Part shown: positions 57,396 to 64,000 of the stretch, one piece after another
Position numbering within the stretch: position 1 is the stretch's first letter
Layout of the letters: each line of letters begins with the position of its first letter
From: Spirulinaceae cyanobacterium SM2_1_0
Lineage (GTDB): Bacteria; Cyanobacteriota; Cyanobacteriia; Cyanobacteriales; Spirulinaceae
Reading direction: 5' to 3'
DNA: 64,000 nt
Assembly: GCA_012031265.1 (NCBI GenBank)
Contig: JAAUTY010000003.1
Location: forward strand, 1 to 64,000
Translations under genes and position numbers: made by a program
Notes under the pieces: model-generated
What the model saw: only the letters and a program-made list of their open reading frames with translations
Database searches by the model: none
Told to the model about the DNA's origin: nothing

Positions 57396-58615
57396 CTACT
57401 CCGCCTCATCACGATCACTTGATTCAGAAAACTCCTCGCCCGCTGCGTCGTCGCTCGCTGCTGCTGCCTGAGCCGCCATCGCATCGTACTTCGCCGTGTC
57501 TTTAATGTCGATTTTCCAACCTGTCAACCGTGCCGCCAGTCGCACATTTTGACCTTCCTTGCCAATGGCGAGGCTTAATTGGTTTTCTGGCACCAACACC
57601 AGGGCTTGCCGCTCCTCGGCATCCACGAGTAAAACACGATCAACCTGCGCCGGACTGAGGGCATTGGCGACATAGGTCGCCGGATCCGGCGACCAACGAA
57701 TCGCATCAATTTTCTCGCCCCGCAATTCGTTGACCACAGCCTGGATGCGCGAGCCACGCGCCCCAATGCAAGCTCCCACCGGATCGACATCGCGCTCGAG
57801 GTATCGACTGCAATCTTCGTGCGGGGGCCGACATGACGCGAGGGAGGGTTGGCCTCGCGCGCCACCGCCACGATGCGAACCACCTCATCTTCAATCTCGG
57901 GCACCTCATTGGCAAACAGATAGACGACTAAGCCAGCCGCCGCCCGCGAAACGACCAGTTGCGGGCCTCGATGCACGCCATCCCGTACTTTTTTGAGGAA
58001 AACCTTGAACGTAGCATTGGCGCGGTAGTTGTCATTTGGCAACTGCTCACGCTTCGGCAACTCAGCATCTACTTCTGACTGCCCAAACCCACTACTCACG
58101 GCGACGACGACCGACTGCCGCTCAAAACGCAGTACCCGCGCTTGTAATACGGTTCCCTCGAGGTCTTGGAACTCCTCCTGGATGATTCGGCGCTGCTGGT
58201 CGCGCAACTTCTGAAACAGCACCTGCTTGGTCTGGATCGCCGCCATGCGCCCGAAGTCGCGCTGGTCGGGGGTCACATCCAATACCACAGAATCACCGAT
58301 CTGTGCCTCTGAGGTTACCTCTTGCACTTCCTTAATGCTGATGTGATGGTCGAGGTTCTCGATCTCTTCCACAATCGTTTTGGTCGAGAGAACGCGGAAA
58401 CCCTCCTCGTCGGTATCGAGTTCGACCTCGAAGTTATCAAAATAGTCATCGCTAAACTGTTGACGGCTGTCGAGGTTTTGCGAACGGCGATAGCGCTCAT
58501 AGCCCTTGAGGAGTGCCTCTCGCAAGGCTTCCCGCACGGCTGACTCGGGCAGGCGGTGCTGCTCACTGATATTGAGAATCATTTCTCTCAAGCCGGGTAA
58601 GCTGACAATTGACAT
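57396..58615 (-). CDS. nusA: Transcription factor NusA, frame interrupted
   Basis: Two frames form one NusA. The first runs from ATG 58615 (AAGGAG eight bases upstream) through the N-terminal domain, an S1 domain (about residues 130-200) and the first KH-side segment [14 protein letters not shown]. The second, 57779-57396, resumes with [34 protein letters not shown] and an acidic tail. The expected [16 protein letters not shown] is obtained by adding one base near 57797-57803 (ACC TCGAG). It modulates pausing and termination. It is followed by ylxR and infB and preceded by rimP. Confidence 0.9.
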
Positions 58616-58753
58616 GGCAGACTCTCCTTAAGTTCCTTCAAAAATTTTGTGTGGATGCGAGAATAGGTGTGAGTGTGACCATCCACCCACTCTCCAGCTT
58701 CGCCACTTAGCAGATCGTTAAGCAGGCGCTCAGCCAAACTTGCCCTGGGTGGA

Positions 58754-59215
58754 TTAGTCCGCTTCAGTGAGTTGGATGCTCGCCACGAGCTGGCGCGGAA
58801 TGGCAATGGAGCGGCCTTTCTGGTTGATGTAGACATGCTCAGCATCGCGTCCAGACAGACAGCCCTGCCACTCTTTTTTGCCCTGGTGGGGAGCGTAGGT
58901 TTTGACTGTGACTACAAAACCCTGAAAAACTTCAAACTCTCGCTCTGTTGAAAGTTGCCGAGAAGTCCCTGGGCTAGAGACTTCCAGCACATAAGCATCG
59001 GGGATCAGGTCGCTAGCATCGAGGTGCGCTTCTAGGGCACGACTCATACGCTCGCAATCATCCAAGCTCGTGTCTGCTGTCGGATTGCGAATGTCCACCC
59101 GCAGGACGGGGGGTTGCTTGCCGGTCTGAAACATAGCGCCGACCAGTTCGAGATCGAGTTGTGCCGCTACAGGGGCAGCAAGATCGAGGATATGTGGAAC
59201 CAACGGATGCGTCAT
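58754..59215 (-). CDS. rimP: Ribosome maturation factor RimP
   Basis: A 153-residue protein with VLRVDIRNP, DDCERMSRALEAHLD, and YVLEVSSPGTSRQLSTEREFEVFQG, the RimP pattern, then an SH3-like C-terminal part. RimP acts in 30S assembly. First gene of the rimP-nusA-ylxR-infB operon; 138 bases separate it from nusA. ATG at 59215. Confidence 0.93.
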   Translation of the reverse strand: MTHPLVPHILDLAAPVAAQLDLELVGAMFQTGKQPPVLRVDIRNPTADTSLDDCERMSRALEAHLDASDLIPDAYVLEVSSPGTSRQLSTEREFEVFQGFVVTVKTYAPHQGKKEWQGCLSGRDAEHVYINQKGRSIAIPRQLVASIQLTEAD

Positions 59216-59468
59216 GCAACAGCAAATCTAGCCAACAAAAAAAGCGGGCTGTACCCACTTCCCAAGTACTGATCGAAGCGCGGGCGTCATGCTCATCAGG
59301 AGCACGACACACAGGATTTATCATAACAACTTCTAGCCACTTCAACTCTGATTCTGCTAGACCGGTGGGCGATCGCCCGTCAGGTTAGCCCCAGGACTGA
59401 TTGTGAAGTGGGGAAGCCTATCCCTATAATGAGCTTCGTGCCAAGAATGTTGGAAAAACTTTGAACTC

Positions 59469-59942
59469 ATGCCATTGCTGACTACTGGGAAATCCTTTAT
59501 TCGCACCCTCGAGCAATCCGGAGCCTTGGCTGCTTATGCTCCGTTGGAGGGCGGTTACGAGGGCCGCTACCAGCGCCGCCTGCGGGCGGCCGGTTACCTA
59601 ACGCAAACATTGACAGCGCGCGGCCTAGGGAATCCTGCCGCCTACCTGATGGGCATTCATGGCGTCCGCCCCGCTCACCTGGGCAAAAAGACGATTGGTC
59701 AAGATGCGGCGGTCGGCTTGCGCTACTTTGTCCCGCCCATGGCGGCTTATGATCTGGCTTCGTTGCCGCCGGAGTTCAAAGGCTTGGTGCTGTGGATGAT
59801 CGAGGGCTATGTGCTTTCGCGCCAGGAACTCGCTTACCTGATTGATCTGCCGCAACAGGAGCCACGCCTGAAGGTCGTGATTGAACTTGGCGGTGAGCGC
59901 TATTTTCGTTGGCAACCCCTGAGTGAATGCTTGGCGAGTTAG
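59469..59942 (+). CDS. ndhN: NAD(P)H-quinone oxidoreductase subunit N
   Basis: A 157-residue subunit of the photosynthetic NDH-1 complex. The family sequence is evident: APLEGGYEGRYQRRLRAAGY, YLMGIHGVRPAHLGKKTIG, AVGLRYFVPP and LKVVIELGGERYFRWQPL. NdhN is part of the peripheral arm specific to oxygenic phototrophs and serves cyclic electron flow and respiration. It is divergent from rimP. Confidence 0.95.
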   Translation: MPLLTTGKSFIRTLEQSGALAAYAPLEGGYEGRYQRRLRAAGYLTQTLTARGLGNPAAYLMGIHGVRPAHLGKKTIGQDAAVGLRYFVPPMAAYDLASLPPEFKGLVLWMIEGYVLSRQELAYLIDLPQQEPRLKVVIELGGERYFRWQPLSECLAS

Positions 59943-60359
59943 TGGTGCGGGGCTAGAGCGGCGCTGGCGTTGCCAGCGATACTATTGCTATTATGCCCAG
60001 CTCCTTCGCTAGCCCAGTGGTCTGCTCCATGTGATTTTGAGCGGCATTCTTCCCTTGTACTCAATTTGTAACCGGCATTTAAGACGAGGTGTAACTGGTG
60101 AGGTGTGACCGGCAAGTTTTCCTGAATCAAGTCCGAGATGCTGTGTTGAAGGTATGGGCAATTGATTGAAAATTGCGAAGTTATATTGCATCAGGCAACG
60201 CCATGCAAACTTGTCTAAACAATCATCACAATTCCCCCCGGAAATCGTCTGGTGGGTGGAGTGAGTGCGGATAATGAGAGGTGTCAACGATCCCGGTCTA
60301 AGCTTGCGATAGCGGGCTGTGAGTCCGGGCCTGCATGGTCTACAGCGAGGTAAGCCATT
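59943..60359. other. Spacer downstream of ndhN
   Basis: About 415 bases with no credible gene; the segment just before the next small ORF should contain its promoter. No terminator was recognised. Confidence 0.5.
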
Positions 60360-60503
60360 ATGAATATTCGCAAGACGTTTGCCGATCTCAGTCAGTACTT
60401 TTCAGTAGCGATCGCCCGTATTTTTGGCCCCAACGACAACTCTTATCCAGAGGTCGGCGTGCAACCATTTTCGGGCAACCGGTCACGCAAGCAAGAGCGC
60501 TAG
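60360..60503 (+). CDS. Small conserved protein with GVQPFSG motif
   Basis: A 47-residue protein: helix FADLSQYFSVAIARIFGPND, then YPEVGVQPFSG and a basic tail. The A-x-x-R-I-F-x-P-x-D...Y-P-x-x-G-V-Q-P-F pattern occurs in short cyanobacterial proteins; function unknown. GAGGTAA lies seven bases before the ATG, and a terminator follows at 60579-60611. Confidence 0.7.
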   Translation: MNIRKTFADLSQYFSVAIARIFGPNDNSYPEVGVQPFSGNRSRKQER

Positions 60504-60578
60504 AGCGGACTGCCACGGTGCCGGTTAACGGCTCTAATCGATAATCTTTTGCTCTCTAGCACAGTTGGGCAAGTATAG

Positions 60579-60611
60579 CGGTAGTTCCGGTGATCACGGA
60601 GCTACCGTTTT
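60579..60611 (+). terminator. Terminator of the small 60.4-kb gene
   Basis: CGGTAGTTCCG (60579-60589) pairs with CGGAGCTACCG (60597-60607) with one G:U, a 7-base loop, then TTTT. It ends 76 bases past the stop codon of the small gene. Confidence 0.65.
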
Positions 60612-60673
60612 CGCTGCCGTAGGGAGCTGTGTCGGGCGATTCGATGCTGGTCGCCTAACAATGACAACCGCGC

Positions 60674-60784
60674 TAGTACCGCTACGCGGAATTTTGAGTT
60701 CTGGGTTTTGAGTTTTGAGTGCCTGCAATCCGGGAAGCCTGGGGATTTTGAATAGGCATCTCATTTCCGCCGCCTTGTACTAGT
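60674..60784. repeat. Dispersed repeat R1, copy 2
   Basis: Block A (TAGTACCGCTACGCGGA at 60674, then TGAGTTCT-like tandem units) and block B (60735-60784: GGATTTTGAATAGGC, TTTCCGCCG) in the same order and orientation as 15180-15405, but with the insert between them missing. Confidence 0.7.
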
Positions 60785-61032
60785 TGGTCGAGTTGCCGCG
60801 ACAAAACCGGCTCCAGATTCTGAGTGCAGCCCGCTGGCGAGAGGCTCCCTGAGAACATGGCTGTTGTGACGTCTGGACGGGCAAGGGCGATCGCCACCAC
60901 CGCATTAGTTACAATTACCTGGAAACTCTGGTAAGCTGATCCTTAAGATTCTTATAAGATTCTGCTTCTCCGGCTGCCAGTGAGGGAGAAGCGATTTGGA
61001 AGACGACCAAAGGAACTAGGAGGATTATTTTT

Positions 61033-62112
61033 ATGGCGCTCGTACCTATGCGTCTGCTGCTGGATCACGCCGCTGAGAACGATTACGGGATTCCGGCTTA
61101 CAACGTCAATAATATGGAGCAGATCCAAGCGATCATGCAGGCGGCGGAAGAAGCCGATAGCCCGGTGATCCTGCAAGCCTCGCGCGGCGCGCGCAAGTAT
61201 GCTGGCGAGAATTTCCTACGTCACCTGATCCTTGCGGCAATCGAAACCTATCCGCACATCCCCATCGCCATGCACCAGGATCATGGCAATGCACCATCCA
61301 CCTGCTATTCAGCGATGCGTCATGGCTTCACTAGCGTCATGATGGATGGTTCTTTGGAAGCTGATGCCAAGACCCCGGCTAGCTTTGAGTACAACGTGGC
61401 GGTGACCGCCGAAGTCGTCAAGGTTGCTCACTCGATCGGCGTCAGCGTCGAAGGCGAACTGGGTTGCCTTGGCTCCCTCGAAACCGGCATGGGTGATAAG
61501 GAAGACGGTCACGGTGCTGAGGGCAAGCTCAGCCATGACCAACTGCTCACCGATCCCGACGAAGCTGTGGAATTTGTGGAGCGCACCCAAGTGGATGCTC
61601 TGGCGGTCGCCATCGGCACCAGCCATGGTGCTTACAAGTTCACTCGCAAGCCGACCGGCGAAATCCTCGCGATCAGCCGCATTGAAGAAATTCACAACCG
61701 TCTGCCCAACACCCACTTGGTTATGCACGGTTCTTCCTCGGTGCCCAGTGATCTGATCGACATCATCAACCAGTACGGTGGTGCGATTCCTGAGACATAT
61801 GGTGTGCCGGTTGAAGAGATCCAGAAGGGCATCAAGAGCGGTGTTCGCAAGGTGAATATCGATACTGACAACCGCTTGGCGATCACGGCGGCGATCCGCA
61901 AGGCAGCGGCAGAAGATCCTAAGAACTTCGACCCGCGCCACTTCCTGAAGCCGTCGATCACGATGATGAAGCAGGTCTGCCTCGACCGCTACGAGTCGTT
62001 CGGGACTGCCGGTAATGCTAGCAAGATCAAGCAGGTCACGCTGGATGAGTTCGCTAGCAAGTATGCGAGCGGCGAGCTGGCTGCGAAGACCAAGTCTGCC
62101 GTAGCCGTTTAA
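61033..62112 (+). CDS. fba: Class II fructose-bisphosphate aldolase
   Basis: A 359-residue class II, zinc-dependent aldolase of the Calvin cycle and glycolysis. Zinc ligands and motifs include [26 protein letters not shown] and VMHGSSSVP, then [18 protein letters not shown] lies eight bases before the ATG. It is followed by a terminator and has a strong Shine-Dalgarno, in line with high expression. Confidence 0.97.
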   Translation: MALVPMRLLLDHAAENDYGIPAYNVNNMEQIQAIMQAAEEADSPVILQASRGARKYAGENFLRHLILAAIETYPHIPIAMHQDHGNAPSTCYSAMRHGFTSVMMDGSLEADAKTPASFEYNVAVTAEVVKVAHSIGVSVEGELGCLGSLETGMGDKEDGHGAEGKLSHDQLLTDPDEAVEFVERTQVDALAVAIGTSHGAYKFTRKPTGEILAISRIEEIHNRLPNTHLVMHGSSSVPSDLIDIINQYGGAIPETYGVPVEEIQKGIKSGVRKVNIDTDNRLAITAAIRKAAAEDPKNFDPRHFLKPSITMMKQVCLDRYESFGTAGNASKIKQVTLDEFASKYASGELAAKTKSAVAV

Positions 62113-62150
62113 TCACGCGATCGCGAATATGGCTTTGGTTTGATCGAATA

Positions 62151-62181
62151 ACCGGACGGCGATACTGCTGTCCGGTTTTTG
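62151..62181 (+). terminator. Terminator of fba
   Basis: ACCGGAC (62151-62157) pairs with GTCCGGT (62170-62176), with an added inner GC pair, followed by TTTT. It begins 39 bases past the fba stop codon. Confidence 0.8.
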
Positions 62182-62227
62182 TTGTCTTGCCCCAATGACA
62201 AGCATTCAATGCCGAGGGCGGTGACCT

Positions 62228-63232
62228 TTAGTGACACGCCAAGGTCGTCGATTCTAGCGGTTCTGCGCCTGTTTCTATAGCCAGGGTGCGGAGGATATTG
62301 CAAGTACTGAAGCCGACAATGCCATCGACGGCCAAATTGCGATCGCGTTGAAATGCCTCCACTGCCCCTGCCGTCAGATGGCCAAAATCGCCATCAACCG
62401 TGCGGTCGTAGTAGCCCAAACTTGCCAAGAGTTTCTGCAAGAGTGCCACATCGTAGCCATGATCGCCGCGTTGTAGCAGCGGTCGAAAGGTCACGCGCGG
62501 CGGCAATTGTCGATAATCAATTCGGCGCTCAGGCGCAGACCCCGGCGCAGCAGGACGTGGTTGCCCACTAACGGCTGGCACCGAATGCGCCGCCGGAGGA
62601 GCACCCGCTGCCGTGGCGGGTGCTGACGTTGCCGCTCTGCGCTCGCGTGGGGCACGCGCCTGCCCAGTTGCAGCGGTATCCTCCTCGCGCTCCACTGCTT
62701 GCGCCGCTCCTGCCTCAGAGTCGGCAACTTCGGTATCAGCTGCCGTCTCGCCATTGTTCTCCGTTGCCGCTGTTGTCTCACCCGGCTCCGCTGCCTCTAT
62801 CGGAGCGGTGGTAGCTTCCTCGTCAGCATTGTCGTCAGTCGTGATCTCCGCTTTAGGAGTTGGCTCGGGTTCGCGCGTGGGGGGGGCTGAGGTTACGGAG
62901 CTGGTGTCGGGCTGACGTCCCATGGGGGGGAAAGGCGATCGCCAACTCATCACCGTCAAAGTGGCGAGGGCAATCCCCATCAGCAGAGTAATCAGGATCG
63001 TCGCGAGCGTCGAGCGCACCTCATGCACGCGACGCTTGGGCCTGAGGAGGAGAAAGCCGAGAAAGAGAAATGTGAGTCCCGTGAGTCCTAGCAAACCGAG
63101 CGTGCTCGCTGGTGAGTCAGGTGTGGTCGGTGTGTCGGTGCGTGTGGGCCGTTCTAGTAATTCCTCAACGCGGCGATCGCCCACTTGAGCCAGCCAGAAC
63201 GATGAGCGGGTCAACCGGGGCTGAGGCGGCAA
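62228..63232 (-). CDS. Membrane-anchored peptidoglycan-binding-domain protein
   Basis: About 334 residues. Two membrane helices (about residues 43-62 and 73-95) are followed by a long Ala/Thr/Glu/Pro-rich linker (about 105-235) and a C-terminal PG_binding_1 domain with LLQRGDHGYDVALLQKLLASLGYY and VDGDFGHLTAGAVEAFQRDRNLAVDGIVG. It may tether the membrane to the cell wall. The start is uncertain: TTG at 63232, or a later TTG or GTG. Confidence 0.8.
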   Translation of the reverse strand: MPPQPRLTRSSFWLAQVGDRRVEELLERPTRTDTPTTPDSPASTLGLLGLTGLTFLFLGFLLLRPKRRVHEVRSTLATILITLLMGIALATLTVMSWRSPFPPMGRQPDTSSVTSAPPTREPEPTPKAEITTDDNADEEATTAPIEAAEPGETTAATENNGETAADTEVADSEAGAAQAVEREEDTAATGQARAPRERRAATSAPATAAGAPPAAHSVPAVSGQPRPAAPGSAPERRIDYRQLPPRVTFRPLLQRGDHGYDVALLQKLLASLGYYDRTVDGDFGHLTAGAVEAFQRDRNLAVDGIVGFSTCNILRTLAIETGAEPLESTTLACH

Positions 63233-63308
63233 TGCTGAGGAGGAAAATCAGAGAGTGATGACGGCATCGGTGAGGCGGGCGACGCGGCAAAGGGGAGCAT
63301 TTCAGAGC

Positions 63309-63944
63309 CTATCCTAAATTGACATCGGGAGTACGGGCGAATTGGGTAGCGGCATCCACTTGCGTCAGAAGGTGAGCGCGATCGCCCGTATTATCCAGCA
63401 CCACATCGGCGGCCGCAATTTTGGTAGCGAGCGGCAACTGACTAGCGATGCGCGCGCGGGCTTGGGCGGCTGGCAGCTGATCGCGGGCCTGCAAACGCGC
63501 CAATTGTTGAGCCGGAGTGCAAGCCACTACCCAGATCTCCGTCACCAGATCGGTCATCTCCGCCTCAAACAGGAGCGGAATTGCCAATACTGCTGTTGGT
63601 GGCTTCAGCGCCACGAGATCGCGTTGGAAACAAGCGCGCACCACGGGAAAAATTTGGGTTTCGAGCCAGTGGCGCTCGCGGGGCTGGTTGAAAATGCGAT
63701 CGCCCAACAGACGGCGATTGAGCTGTCCATCCGTTTGCAAAAGACTCACGCCGTAGCGCTCAACAATGGTGGCGAGCACCGCCGAACCGGGCGCGACGGC
63801 CTCACGAGCATAGCGATCGGCATCAAGCACCGGCCACTGGTAGCATTGCGCCAGATAATCCGAGACCGTTGATTTGCCGGTTGCAATGCCGCCCGTTAGA
63901 CCGATGCGGCGCAGTGGCCCCAGCACAGGTTGCGAGTCACTCAT
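63309..63944 (-). CDS. coaE: Dephospho-CoA kinase
   Basis: A 211-residue P-loop kinase that phosphorylates dephospho-CoA to CoA. The P loop is IGLTGGIATGKST; LDADRYAREAV, HWLETQIFPVV and IPLLFEAEMTDLVTEIWVV follow, as in CoaE. ATG at 63944. It is 76 bases upstream of the peptidoglycan-binding gene on the same strand. Confidence 0.95.
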   Translation of the reverse strand: MSDSQPVLGPLRRIGLTGGIATGKSTVSDYLAQCYQWPVLDADRYAREAVAPGSAVLATIVERYGVSLLQTDGQLNRRLLGDRIFNQPRERHWLETQIFPVVRACFQRDLVALKPPTAVLAIPLLFEAEMTDLVTEIWVVACTPAQQLARLQARDQLPAAQARARIASQLPLATKIAAADVVLDNTGDRAHLLTQVDAATQFARTPDVNLG

Positions 63945-64000
63945 GATCCGATTGTACGAAGCCGCTGCTCAGACCGGCAGCTTACTGCTAGATTGAGAAG

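Larger units (their letters stand above)
60504..61032. other. Spacer with terminator, repeat R1 and fba leader
   Basis: About 530 bases. It holds a terminator (60579-60611), the second R1 repeat (60674-60784) and the upstream region of fba, including the Shine-Dalgarno AGGAGG at 61019-61024. No gene. Confidence 0.6.

Noticed and set aside
60290-60359. Possible glutamine (downstream-peptide) riboswitch before the 47-residue gene
   Set aside because: The conserved strings of that motif are absent.

Overview
The window is cyanobacterial chromosome. The evidence is a set of genes for oxygenic photosynthesis (CyanoP/PsbP-like lipoprotein, Psb34, a PetL-like mini-protein, NDH-1 subunit NdhN), cyanobacterial housekeeping order (rimP-nusA-ylxR-infB followed by a low-complexity-tail membrane protein), the CruF/CruG carotenoid glycoside pair, a PerR/type II peroxiredoxin divergent pair, an SLH-OprB iron-uptake porin, and very frequent copies of the HIP1 octamer GCGATCGC in genes and spacers. 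Base composition is moderately GC-rich and fairly even, with AT-rich dips in several spacers. I cannot name the species. No rRNA, tRNA or CRISPR array was found.

Layout: 1-8.5 kb holds the 5' part of csaB, a DUF2808 protein, an ethylene-receptor-type sensor fused to PAS and GGDEF domains, prxII/perR, hemE, an SDR epimerase and aroB. 8.5-17.9 kb holds photosystem/cytochrome small proteins, cell-envelope and amino-acid genes (proB, mltG, rfaE2-like) and a MoeB-rhodanese/JAMM pair. 18-26 kb holds a repeat-rich spacer with a decayed gene, a sensor histidine kinase, then a fermentation/nitrosative-stress block: hcp, a divergent Crp/Fnr-type regulator sharing a TTGAC-N4-GTCAA palindrome with it, and a phosphoketolase-like enzyme. 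26-32 kb holds an orphan DUF262/DUF1524 protein, thiC behind a TPP riboswitch, and cruF-cruG. 32-45 kb holds a GNAT protein, ruvX, a glycosyltransferase, a RecQ-type helicase, nagB, an ABC ATPase, a LytR-type protein and a greatly enlarged porin. 45-54 kb is accessory: a PEP-CTERM trypsin-like protease, an NB-ARC STAND ATPase coupled to a TPR protein, a frameshifted MFS transporter and small zinc-ribbon proteins. 53-64 kb holds the infB/nusA/rimP translation operon, ndhN, fba and coaE.

Three genes (a BT1-like MFS transporter, infB, nusA) are each split by a single frameshift. Two of these are normally essential, so sequencing error is the simplest explanation, although this cannot be settled from sequence alone. 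The most interesting observations are the ethylene-binding domain on a diguanylate cyclase, the roughly 245-residue repeat-bearing insertion in the porin barrel, the split NB-ARC/TPR module, the hcp-regulator-phosphoketolase neighbourhood, and several families of dispersed non-coding repeats.
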